Positions 1 through 7,900 of a stretch of DNA of 14,925 nt are shown piece after piece. Numbering within the stretch: the first letter of the stretch is position 1; every line of letters begins with the position of its first letter. Below the pieces are notes generated by a model. That model made no database searches. It had not been told where the DNA came from and was given only the letters and a program-made list of their open reading frames with translations. The position numbers and the translations under genes are program-made. Location of the stretch: positions 1-14,925 of the forward strand of contig CAZUZD010000138.1 in NCBI GenBank assembly GCA_964624465.1. The letters are read 5' to 3'. The stretch is from CAZUZD01 sp964624465 (GTDB lineage Bacteria; Planctomycetota; Planctomycetia; Isosphaerales; Isosphaeraceae).

Positions 1-1097
1 CCCCGGCCGCGAAGCCCGGACAGGCCGCGCCGGCCGCCGCCGCCGCCCCGCGCCCGGCACAGGCGAACAACCCGAAGCTCGACGAGTCGGTCGGCACCGT
101 CAACGGCGAGAAGATCACCAAGCGCGAGCTGGTGAACCTGCTCGGGCAGTTCCAGATCCCCCCCGGCAGCGAGCAGCGCGCCTACGAGGCCGCCCTCGAC
201 CTGGTCGTCAACGACAAGGTCCTGGAGCAGTTCCTCCGCAAGGCGAACCTCGCCGTGCCGCCCAAGGAGATCGACGACGTCATCGCCCTGAACCGCAAGA
301 GCCTCCAGGACCAGGGCTCGAGCCTCGAGAAGGTGCTCGCCGACACCGGCACCACCTTCGACGACTTCAAGGGCCGCATCGCCCGCTCGCTCCAGTGGAA
401 GGCCTTCGTCCTCCGCCGCGCCACCGAGGGGGAGCTCAAGACGTACTTCAACGCCAACAAGGACGTCTTCAACGGCACCCAGATCCGCGCCAGCCACATC
501 CTCCTGAAGGTCGACGCCAAGACCACCCCGGCCGACAAGCAGAAGGCCCGCGAGAAGCTCGCCGGCATCAAGCAGCAGATCGACGCCGGCAAGCTCACCT
601 TCGCCGACGCCGCCAACCAGTTCTCCGAGGACGACGCCAACGTCGCCAACAAGAACGGCGGCGACCTGAACTACTTCCCGCGCCGGGGCCAGTTCATCGA
701 CGCCTTCGCCGCCGCCGCCTTCGCCCTGAAGGACCAGAAGGGCAAGGTCAGCGACCCGGTCGAGACCGAGTACGGCCTGCACCTGATCACCGTCACCGAC
801 GTGAAGCCCGGCCAGGCCCTCGAGGCCGAGACCGTGCTCTCGCAGGCGAAGGATGACCTGCTGTACCAGTACGCGGCCGACCTCCAGACCAAGGTCATCG
901 AGGCCGAGCGGGCCCAGGCCAAGGTCGAGCTGCTGCCGCTGCCGGCCGATCTGTTCGCGCTCATGCCCCCGCCGCCCCCGGCGCAGGCCCCCGCCGCCGC
1001 CCCGGCCGCCGGCAACGTCCCCTCCCCCTCGTCGAGCCCAACCGGCGGCACCCCCGCCGGCGGCGCCCCTGCCGCCGGGACCCCCACCCCGCGCTGA
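1..1097 (+). CDS. Parvulin-type (PpiC/SurA-like) peptidyl-prolyl cis-trans isomerase, 5' partial
   Basis: Catalyses cis-trans isomerisation of prolyl peptide bonds, probably as a periplasmic/secretory folding chaperone. The reading frame is open from base 3, so the true start and any signal peptide lie upstream of the window; the GTG at 132 falls inside the conserved region and is not the start. Visible order: an Ala/Pro-rich linker (to about base 65), a SurA-like N-terminal chaperone segment beginning VGTVNGEKITKREL, a helical region, then a PpiC domain (about 480-810) with the hallmark ASHILLKVD strand, GGDLNYFPRRGQF, and YGLHLITV near its end. After a helical stretch the protein ends in a low-complexity Pro/Ala/Gly/Thr tail of about 45 residues. 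The stop is TGA at 1095-1097, followed by a strong hairpin, so this is the last gene of its transcript. SurA, PrsA and PpiD share this architecture and cannot be told apart without the N-terminus. The family call is firm; the cellular role is inferred. Confidence 0.93.
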   Translation, partial: PAAKPGQAAPAAAAAPRPAQANNPKLDESVGTVNGEKITKRELVNLLGQFQIPPGSEQRAYEAALDLVVNDKVLEQFLRKANLAVPPKEIDDVIALNRKSLQDQGSSLEKVLADTGTTFDDFKGRIARSLQWKAFVLRRATEGELKTYFNANKDVFNGTQIRASHILLKVDAKTTPADKQKAREKLAGIKQQIDAGKLTFADAANQFSEDDANVANKNGGDLNYFPRRGQFIDAFAAAAFALKDQKGKVSDPVETEYGLHLITVTDVKPGQALEAETVLSQAKDDLLYQYAADLQTKVIEAERAQAKVELLPLPADLFALMPPPPPAQAPAAAPAAGNVPSPSSSPTGGTPAGGAPAAGTPTPR

Positions 1098-1129
1098 GGC
1101 GGGCCGGTCCGCTCGATCCCCGAATCGCC

Positions 1130-1174
1130 AGCGCCCGGCGACGGTCTCCTTGCTCGGGACCGTCGCCGGGCGTT
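1130..1174. terminator. Strong hairpin terminator between convergent genes
   Basis: A perfect 15-bp stem (1132-1146 pairing with 1158-1172, arm CGCCCGGCGACGGTC) with an 11-nt loop. It extends by one G-U and one A-U pair to 1130/1174. It lies between the stop of the isomerase (1097) and the stop of the minus-strand epimerase (1211), so it can end transcription from both sides. Only a very short T run follows on either strand, so it is not a textbook U-tract terminator; in high-GC genomes long stems without U tracts commonly sit at such places. The structure is seen directly; the function is inferred from position. Confidence 0.75.
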
Positions 1175-1210
1175 CCGCATGAAGGCGGTTCCCGTTGAGA
1201 GCCGCCGGCC

Positions 1211-2188
1211 TCAGGCCAGGTCGGAGAGGTCGAGGCGACCCTGCTCGCGGAGGGCGACGAAGCGGCGGTAGGTGTCGGCGACGCCCTCGGCCAGCGGCGT
1301 CTGCGGCATCGGGCCGAGCTGGGCGTCGAGCCGGCTGGCGTCGAGCGTCGGCGAGATCGGGAGCTGGCGGTCGCCGTGCGTGACCCGGCCGGCGGCCTCG
1401 GGCGCGGCGGCCTGGAGGGCGGCGACGAACGCCTCGATCGGCTCGACGGCCCCGCGCACGTTGAACGCCTCGGCGCCCTCGAAGGGCCGCTCCAGGGCGT
1501 GCAGGAACGTGGCGGCGACGTCCGGGGCGTACTGGAAGTCCTGGAGCCCGCCGTAGCTGATGTGGTACGACCGGCCGGCGGCCAGCGCCTTGATCGCCTT
1601 GGTCGGCTCGCTGGTCACGCCGAAGTCGCGGCCCACGCCGTAGACGGTCCAGGGCCGCAGCCCCACGCTGCTGATGCCGTTGTCGAGCCAGTACACCCGC
1701 GCGTTCAGCTCGTTGCAGACCTTGAAGGCCCCGTAGTGCGTCATCGGCGCCAGCCGGACCTCGTCGGCGATCGCCGCCGTGGCATCCGCCGCCGGCGGGC
1801 CGTGCACGGCCGCCGAGCTCGCATACACGACCCGCTGGACCTGATCCTTCAGCACGCGGGCGGCCTCGAAGACGGCGAGCGTCCCCAGCACGTTGACCCG
1901 GGCGCCCAGCAGCGGGTCGGCGCGGCAGGTGGGCACCTGGAGGCCGGCCAGGTGCAGCAGGTGGGTGGCGCCGATGCGCTCGGCGGTCGCCCGCAGGGCG
2001 GCGGCGTCGGCCACGTCGCCGGCCTCGAAGTGCACGGCCTCGGCCCGCACCGCGGGGTCGAGCAGGAGGTCGAGCCGGTGCGTGTCCTCCCTGAGGTCGT
2101 AGATCCAGACCTCGCGGCCGGCCTCGACGAGCTGCCTGGCGATCCACGACCCGATGCACCCATACCCGCCGGTCATCAGCACGCGCAC
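1211..2188 (-). CDS. NAD(P)-dependent epimerase/dehydratase (extended SDR family)
   Basis: A Rossmann-fold oxidoreductase of the UDP-glucose 4-epimerase/dTDP-glucose dehydratase superfamily, most likely acting on a nucleotide sugar in the cytoplasm. About 325 residues, the usual family length. Residues 6-13 form the dinucleotide-binding TGGYGCIG loop, followed by an acidic residue after the second strand (YDLRED, D31) that fits NAD ribose binding. S124/S125 (YASSAAVHG) and Y152/K156 (YGAFK) are the catalytic Ser and YxxxK. Start: the frame runs open to 2251, but the GTG at 2188 is chosen because GAGGAG lies 7 nt upstream and it leaves the Rossmann motif at the extreme N-terminus, as is normal. 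Convergent with the upstream isomerase and divergent from the metal transporter operon, so apparently a single-gene unit. The exact substrate cannot be read from the sequence. Confidence 0.92.
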   Translation of the reverse strand: MRVLMTGGYGCIGSWIARQLVEAGREVWIYDLREDTHRLDLLLDPAVRAEAVHFEAGDVADAAALRATAERIGATHLLHLAGLQVPTCRADPLLGARVNVLGTLAVFEAARVLKDQVQRVVYASSAAVHGPPAADATAAIADEVRLAPMTHYGAFKVCNELNARVYWLDNGISSVGLRPWTVYGVGRDFGVTSEPTKAIKALAAGRSYHISYGGLQDFQYAPDVAATFLHALERPFEGAEAFNVRGAVEPIEAFVAALQAAAPEAAGRVTHGDRQLPISPTLDASRLDAQLGPMPQTPLAEGVADTYRRFVALREQGRLDLSDLA

Positions 2189-2261
2189 GGCAACGCTCCT
2201 CAACCCGGTCGACCGCCCCGCCGCGGGCCCATCCGGCGGGCCCGGCGTCACGGTCAGCCCC

Positions 2262-2267
2262 AGCCTA
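2262..2267 (-). promoter_or_regulatory. Possible -10 element (TAGGCT) for the epimerase gene
   Basis: On the minus strand GTTAGGCTGG lies about 75 nt upstream of the epimerase GTG. TAGGCT fits the TAnnnT pattern of a housekeeping -10 box, and almost the same string occurs upstream of two other minus-strand genes in this window. No convincing -35 hexamer is seen 16-18 nt upstream, where instead a 14-bp perfect palindrome (2272-2285, CCGGCGCGCGCCGG) is found. Weak on its own. Confidence 0.3.
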
Positions 2268-2307
2268 ACGCCCGGCGCGCGCCGGTCCCAGGGCGCGGTC
2301 CGGCGGC

Positions 2308-2382
2308 TTGACGGCCGGCGCGTGTTATGCGCCTATGGAGAAAAGGCGCATACGCGGGGCGCCCACCGCGACCGGTCCGCGG
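2308..2382 (+). promoter_or_regulatory. Candidate promoter/operator of the metal transporter operon: 27-bp inverted repeat
   Basis: A perfect 9-bp inverted repeat, TATGCGCCT (2326-2334) and AGGCGCATA (2344-2352), separated by 9 nt, in a locally AT-rich patch of otherwise GC-rich DNA, 48 nt before the cbiM start codon. A TTGACG hexamer at 2308-2313 could be a -35 box, placing the repeat over the -10/start region, where a repressor would act; no good -10 at 17 nt is visible (TATGGA at 2334-2339 gives a 20-nt spacer). In RNA it could also form a hairpin, and a second small hairpin (CCGCG/CGCGG, 2366-2382) follows before the ribosome binding site. Metal-uptake operons are commonly repressed by metal sensors such as NikR; the match to a particular regulator is not established. 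The repeat is seen; the operator role is inferred. Confidence 0.5.
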
Positions 2383-2399
2383 AACCCAGCGAGGCCCCC

Positions 2400-3422
2400 A
2401 TGCACATCCCCGACGCCGTGCTCTCCCCCGCCGTGGCCTCGACCTGCGGCGTCCTGGCCGCCGGCGGCCTGGGCCTGGCGCTGTCGCGGCTGCGGGGCGA
2501 GCTGCGGGATCGCACGCCGGTGCTGATGGGGATCATGGCCGCCTTCGTCTTCGCGGCGCAGATGGTCAACTTCCCGATCCCGCCGGGGGTCGCCTCGGGG
2601 CACCTGCTCGGCGGCGTGCTGGCGGCCGTGCTGCTGGGTCCCTGGGCGGGCGCGGTGGTCATCGCCGCCGTGCTGATCGTGCAGTGCCTGCTGTTCGCCG
2701 ACGGCGGCCTGACGGCGCTCGGGGCGAACTTCGTGAACCTGGGCCTGATCGGCAGCGTGCTCGGCTACGCCATCTTCGCCCCGCTGCGGCGGGCGATCGG
2801 CGGGGCGCGGGGCACGCTGATCGCCGCGATGGCCGCCGCCTGGTTCAGCGTGATCCTCGCCTCGGGCGCGTTCGCCGTCGAGCTGGCCGCCTCGGGCCGC
2901 GCGGCCGACTTCGTCCGGGTGCTCGGCTGGATGGCCCTGGTGCACGCGGCCATCGGGCTCGGCGAGGCGATCATCACCGGCGTCGTGCTCCAGTCCGTGC
3001 TCCTGGCCCGGCCCGACCTGATCCACGACCCCGACGCGGTGCCGCCCACCGCCCCCGTGCGCTGGGGACAGGTCGTGGTGGCCGGGCTGGCCGTGTCGCT
3101 GGCCGTGGCCGTGTTCCTGGGTCCGATCGCCTCGGAGAGCCCCGACGGCCTCGAATACGTCGGCGAATTGCTCGGCTTCCTGCCCGAGCCCGAGGCCGCC
3201 CCGGAGGCGGCGGCCGAGGCCCCCGCGGGCCTGCCGGCGCCGATGCCGGATTACCAGCTTCCGATCCCCGGCCTGCCCTCGCTGAAGGTCGCCACGGCGG
3301 CCGCCGGGGCCGTGGGGACGCTGATCGTCTTCGGGGTCGCGCTGCTGCTGGCGCGCGGGATCGCCCGGGGCCGCCCCGAGCCGGTCGCGACGGCCGACGG
3401 AGTGCGCCCCGATGCCGTCTGA
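2400..3422 (+). CDS. cbiM: ECF-type cobalt/nickel transporter substrate-binding subunit CbiM/NikM with C-terminal PDGLE domain
   Basis: The metal-recognising membrane component (S unit) of an energy-coupling-factor importer for Co2+ or Ni2+. 340 residues. The start ATG at 2400 (weak GAGG 5 nt upstream) gives the family's diagnostic N-terminus MHIPD, in which the amino group and His2 take part in metal binding; the frame is open further upstream but that would bury this N-terminus. Several hydrophobic segments span residues 11-200, with the conserved VNFPIPPGVASGHLLGG stretch (56-72; H68). A further segment (225-243) leads to SESPDGLE (245-252), the signature of the CbiN/NikN-like PDGLE domain, then a Pro/Ala/Glu-rich external loop and a last membrane helix (about 298-318). 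The small partner subunit is therefore fused on, and no separate cbiN/nikN is present. It overlaps cbiQ by 11 nt. Cobalt versus nickel cannot be settled from the sequence; no cobalamin-synthesis or urease/hydrogenase genes are nearby. Confidence 0.94.
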   Translation: MHIPDAVLSPAVASTCGVLAAGGLGLALSRLRGELRDRTPVLMGIMAAFVFAAQMVNFPIPPGVASGHLLGGVLAAVLLGPWAGAVVIAAVLIVQCLLFADGGLTALGANFVNLGLIGSVLGYAIFAPLRRAIGGARGTLIAAMAAAWFSVILASGAFAVELAASGRAADFVRVLGWMALVHAAIGLGEAIITGVVLQSVLLARPDLIHDPDAVPPTAPVRWGQVVVAGLAVSLAVAVFLGPIASESPDGLEYVGELLGFLPEPEAAPEAAAEAPAGLPAPMPDYQLPIPGLPSLKVATAAAGAVGTLIVFGVALLLARGIARGRPEPVATADGVRPDAV

Positions 3423-4107
3423 CGCGGTCCCGATCGCGGCGCCCGGACGGCTGGAGTTCGCGACCCGCCCGCGCGGGTTGCTGCTGGCGACCCTCGCCTT
3501 CGTCGTCGCCGTGGTGGCCACCCCGCCCGAGGCGGGGCGCGTGCTGGCCGTGGAGGGCCTGGTGCTCGCCTTCGCGGTCGGGCTGGCGGGGGTGGCGCCG
3601 GGGTTGATCGCCCGACGGGTGCTGGCCTTCCTGCCCCTGGTCGTGTTCCTGGGCGTGATGGTCGGCCAGACGCACCCCGCGCGGGCGACCCTGGGGCCGC
3701 TGGGGGTGGCGGCGGTGATCGTGGCCAAGAACGCCATGGCGATCGCCGCGCTGGTCACGCTCGCCGAGCGGGTGGCGTTCCCGAGGCTCCTGAACGCCCT
3801 GGCGGGCCTGGGCGTGCCGGCCGTGCTGGTGGCGACCCTGCACTTCATGTATCGTTACCTGCACGTCCTGGTCGCCGAGCGGGACCGCATGCTGCTGGCC
3901 CGCCGGGCGCGGACGTTCGATCGCCGGGGCTGGCACGACTGGACCCGCCTGGGCAGCCTGCTCGGGACGCTGTTCCTGCGGTCCCTGGAGCGCGGCGAGC
4001 GGGTGCACGCGGCGATGCTGGCCCGCGGCTGGGACGGCACCCTGCGGAGCCTCGACGACGACGACCGGCCCGCGCGATCCCGTCCCGCCCCTGGACCCCG
4101 CTGGTGA
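3412..4107 (+). CDS. cbiQ: ECF transporter transmembrane coupling subunit CbiQ
   Basis: The T component of the importer: it spans the membrane and transmits ATPase movement to the CbiM-type unit. 231 residues, normal for the family. Hydrophobic segments lie at about residues 22-37, 47-66, 70-85, 95-116 and 133-150. Both cytoplasmic coupling motifs are visible: LLARRARTF (161-169) and the second one, MLARGW (202-207) after ERGERVHAA, the Ala-Arg-Gly element that docks in the ATPase groove. The ATG at 3412 lies within the end of cbiM (11-nt overlap), suggesting translational coupling. The C-terminus is a short Arg/Pro/Asp-rich tail. Ten bases separate its stop from the cbiO start. Confidence 0.94.
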   Translation: MPSDAVPIAAPGRLEFATRPRGLLLATLAFVVAVVATPPEAGRVLAVEGLVLAFAVGLAGVAPGLIARRVLAFLPLVVFLGVMVGQTHPARATLGPLGVAAVIVAKNAMAIAALVTLAERVAFPRLLNALAGLGVPAVLVATLHFMYRYLHVLVAERDRMLLARRARTFDRRGWHDWTRLGSLLGTLFLRSLERGERVHAAMLARGWDGTLRSLDDDDRPARSRPAPGPRW

Positions 4108-4117
4108 CCCGAGCCCG

Positions 4118-4942
4118 ATGAGCCCGACGGCCGAGCCCCCTGCCCCGACCCCGCCCGCCGTGCGGGTGCACGACCTGGCCTACGCCTATCCCGACGGCCG
4201 CCAGGCGCTGCGAGGCGTCGAGTTCGTGATCGCCCCCGGCGAGTCGGTCGCCCTGGTCGGCCCCAACGGCGCCGGCAAGAGCACGCTCCTGCTGCACCTC
4301 AACGGCCTGCTGCCCGGCCCGTCGCGAGCTCGCGCCACCCACTCGCACGGCGACCCGACCGGCCCGGCCACGCGCCGGGGGCGGGTCGAGATCGACGGCC
4401 TGGAAGTGGGCGAGCGGCACGGGCCAGAGGTCCGCCGCCGGGTGGGGCTGCTGTTCCAGGACCCGGACGACCAGCTCTTCGCGTCGTCGGTGCTCGACGA
4501 CGTGGCCTTCGGCCCGCTGAACCTGGGCCGCTCGAAGGCCGAGGCCGCCCGGATCGCCCGCGAGTGCCTGGCGCGGGTGGACCTGGCCGACGCCGCCGGC
4601 CGGCTGCCGCACCACCTGAGCTTCGGCGAGCGCAAGCGGGTCTGCCTGGCGGGCGTGCTGGCGTGCGACCCGTCGGTGCTGGTGCTCGACGAGCCGAGCG
4701 CCAACCTCGACCCGCGCGGCCGGCGCCGGTTCATGAACCTGATCCGCTCGCTGCCGGCCACCAAGCTGATCGCCACCCATGACCTGGAGATGGCTCTGGA
4801 GCTGTGCAGCCGCGCCCTGCTGCTCGACGGCGGCCGGATCGTCGCCGACGGCCCGACCGCGACCGTCCTGGGCGACGCCGCGCTGGTCGAGGCGCACGGC
4901 CTGGAGCTGCCGCTGAGCCTGAAGCTCGCCGCCCGGAGCTGA
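4118..4942 (+). CDS. cbiO: ECF transporter ATP-binding protein CbiO
   Basis: The ABC ATPase that powers the cobalt/nickel importer at the inner face of the membrane. 274 residues. Walker A GPNGAGKST (48-56), Q-loop LLFQDPDDQLF (111-121, Q114, the form typical of ECF ATPases), signature LSFGERKR (167-174, LSGGQ variant), Walker B VLVLDEPS (187-194), D-loop ANLDP and H-loop ATHD (H221) are all present, so it should be active. Compared with the usual CbiO there are about 18-20 extra residues between Walker A and the following strand (about 67-88, including THSHGD). A single ATPase implies a homodimer. It is the last operon gene; its stop is 8 nt from the stop of the convergent kinase gene, with no room for a terminator between them. 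Confidence 0.95.
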   Translation: MSPTAEPPAPTPPAVRVHDLAYAYPDGRQALRGVEFVIAPGESVALVGPNGAGKSTLLLHLNGLLPGPSRARATHSHGDPTGPATRRGRVEIDGLEVGERHGPEVRRRVGLLFQDPDDQLFASSVLDDVAFGPLNLGRSKAEAARIARECLARVDLADAAGRLPHHLSFGERKRVCLAGVLACDPSVLVLDEPSANLDPRGRRRFMNLIRSLPATKLIATHDLEMALELCSRALLLDGGRIVADGPTATVLGDAALVEAHGLELPLSLKLAARS

Positions 4943-4950
4943 GGCCAGGC

Positions 4951-7900
4951 TCAGTCAGCCGCCCGGCGGGCGGGGACCGGGTTCCACCACGTCTGGGCGA
5001 TCAGATCGGCGAGGGCGCGGGCGCCGAGCATGGCCACACGGCCGGCGTGGTCGGGGCGGCGGTAGAGGCAGCGGGTGTACTCGGCGACGACGCGGAGCAT
5101 GGCCGCGGGCCGGTCGTGCGCCGAGCCGGCCGCCGATTCGAGGTCGGCCAGGGCGCGGTCCCAGGCGCCCAGGCGGCCGTAGGCGCGAGCCCGGCCCAGG
5201 AACGCCTCGAGGTCCTGCGAGTCGACCTGGAGCTGGCGGGTCCAGGCCTCGACGGCCGCCTCGGGATAGCCGAGCCGGTCCAGCGCCTCGGCCCGGTTGC
5301 GGGACAGGGTTGGCGTGCCGCCATGGTGGGCGGCCCGGTCGAAGTCGGCCAGGGCGGCGCGGGGCTGGTTGGCGTCGAGCGCCAGCCGGCCGCGCAGCTC
5401 CAGGAGCGTGGGCTCGGCCGGCTCGAACGCCAGCCCCGCCTCGGCATCGGCGACGGCTCCCCGGTGGTCGCCGAGGTGGCGGAGCACCCGGCCGCGGACG
5501 AGCCGGACCCGCTCGGAGCGCGGCTCCACGGCAACCGCATGGTCGACGACGTCACGGGCCTCCGGGTCGCGCAGGGCGGCCAGCAGCACGGCCCGCTGCC
5601 GCAGCGCGTGGGGGTCCTCGTTGCCGGCCAGCCGCGCGGCGGCGGCGCGGAGCTCCGACCGGAGCCGGGATCGGTCGCCCGGCAGCTCGTCGAGCACGGC
5701 CGGGTCGTCGATCGTCAGCTCGGCATCGTGGCCCAGCGCCAGCAGGGTGCGCAGGTGCAGCCGCTCGCGGGCCAGCGCCCCGGGGTCGAGCTCGAGCGCC
5801 TGGCGGGCCGCCTGCTCGGCCTCCTCGGGGCGGCCGAGGTCCAGCGCCACCCGGGCCCGCAGCGCCTGCCAGTCGGGAGAGCGCGGGTTCAGGGCCACGA
5901 GCTGCGCCACGTCGGCCACCGCGTCGGCCGGTCGGCCGGTTCGCAGCGCCAGCTCGATTCGGCCCTGGAGGATCGGCGACGGGTCGGCGTCGGAGGGCAC
6001 GTCGTTCAGCAGCGCGGCGTACTCGGCCCGCGCCTGATCGATCCGGCCGGCCTCGACGGCCAGGGTCGCCCAGTTCAGCCGGGCCGAGCGTCCGAGCGGG
6101 CTCTGGGGGCCGGCGATCTGGATCAGGGTCTCGAAGTCGGCGCGGGCCCCGGCCAGGTAGCCGAGCCGGAACCGGATCAGCCCGCGCTCCAGATCCGGGT
6201 CCTCGAACCCCGACCCGGCCGCGCAGGCGTGCGCCCGGTCCAGGTCCTCGAGCGCCCGCTCCCAGGCCCCCCGCCGCCAGTACACGACGGCCCTGGCGAA
6301 CAGGGCGAACGGCGAGTCGTTGCGCAGCGCGATGGCGGCGCTGTAGTGCGCCAGGGCCAGGTCCTCCTGGCCGGCGCGGTCGAAGAAGTGGGCCAGGTAG
6401 TACTGCGACCAGTACCGCGAGGGGTCGAGCCGCACCGAGCGATCGAGCCAGGCCAGCGGCGGGCCGATCGTCTCGTGCTCGACAATGCTGTGGATCAGGG
6501 CCCGCTGGAAGCACGCCCAGGCCGAGGTCTCGGCCTCCGGGCTGGGCTCGGGCGCGATCCGGGGCGGCCGGCCGTCGAGCCAGGCGCGGAACCGCTCGCG
6601 GAGCGACTGCCAGGGCCCTGGCGACTGGGTGAAGACCAGCGCCCGGTCGCAGAGCCGCAGCCCGAGCCGCAGGGCCTCGGGGTCAGCCTGGCCGGCGCCC
6701 TTCGAGACCGACCACAGGAACAGCAACTCCTCGACCTCGCGCACCAGGAGCGTGCGCTGGCCGTCCTCGAGCATCGTCAGCTCGGGCCGCTCGGTCCAGT
6801 TCGGGTGCTCCAGGACGTAGAGCGGCGCCAGCACCGCCTCGATCTGGGCATCGGCGGGCAGGCCGGCGGTGTCGAAGCCCAGCAGGCCAAAGCGGAGCCG
6901 CTCGGCGGCGCGGAGCAGGTTGTCGGCGTCGGAGCGAACCTTGCGGGCCTCCTCGGCGTTCAGGTGTCGCTCGTGCGCCGACTGGGCCAGGTCCCGCAAG
7001 GCCGGCACGCTGGCGGCCAGCTCGGAGGCGGCCTGGTACTGGCTGGACGCCACGTCGTAGCGCCCGGTCGCGGCGGCCTCGACGCCGTCGGCCAGGAGCC
7101 GGTCGACCTGGGCGCGGACGTTGGCATCGGCCACCTGCGATTGCCGGTACAGCGCCACCGCCGCTGCCAGGCCGAGCACCACCGGAACGGCCAGGGCGAT
7201 CTTGCGGCGGTTGCGGCGCACGCCCCGTACGACCCGACTGAGCAGCGGCTCACGGCCCCAGCGCAGCGGGGCATCGTCGGCCACCGCCTTGAGGTCGGCG
7301 GCCAGCGCGGCGGCACTCGGGTAGCGGTCGGCCGGGTCGGGGGCCAGGCAGCGCCGCACCACGGCCTCGAAGGCCGGCGGGGTCTCCGGGTGGCGCACCC
7401 GCAGCCTTGGCGGCTGCCGACGCTCGGCGGCGGCCCGCCGCAGGCACTCGGTCAGCGAGGTGCCCGAGGTCGGCAGCGGCGCGGGGAACGGACGGCTGCC
7501 CATCGTCTCGAACAGGACCACGCCCAGGGCGTAGACATCGCTGCGGCCGTCGACCAGGTCCGGGTCGCCGCCGGCCAGGGCCTCCAGGTGCTCGGGCGCC
7601 ATGTACGCCAGGGTGCCGCCCAGCGCCGGGGCCTGGGCGTCGGCCTCGAGCGCGGTCGTCTGGGCCAGGTTGAAGTCCAGCAGCATCGGCTGGCCGTCGG
7701 CCGTCAGCAGCACGTTCGAGGGCTTGATGTCGCGGTGCAGCACCCCGCGGTCGTGGGCGTGCTGCAAGGCCTCGGCCAGCCGGGCGCCCCACCAGGCGAT
7801 CGCCCGCGCATAGGGCAGCCCGGCCACGGCGCGGCGATCGGCGGTGCTGCCGTGGCCGGTCGGCGCGTCGGGGTCGAGCCGGTCCAGCGCCATCAGTAGC

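Noticed and set aside
2189..2251. Upstream extension of the epimerase to 2251
   Set aside because: The GTG at 2188 has GAGGAG at ideal spacing and places the Rossmann loop at the N-terminus as in the family.
2154..2399. Upstream extension of CbiM to 2154
   Set aside because: It would overlap the epimerase start and bury the MHIPD N-terminus that must be free for metal binding.
2325..3848. 507-codon minus-strand frame opposite cbiM/cbiQ
   Set aside because: His/Gln/Arg/Gly-rich antisense shadow; the plus strand carries unmistakable transporter genes.
4804..7899. 1031-codon open frame on the + strand opposite the kinase gene
   Set aside because: Antisense shadow of a GC-rich gene: Arg/Gly/Pro/Gln-heavy with no domain, while the minus-strand frame has full kinase and TPR motifs.
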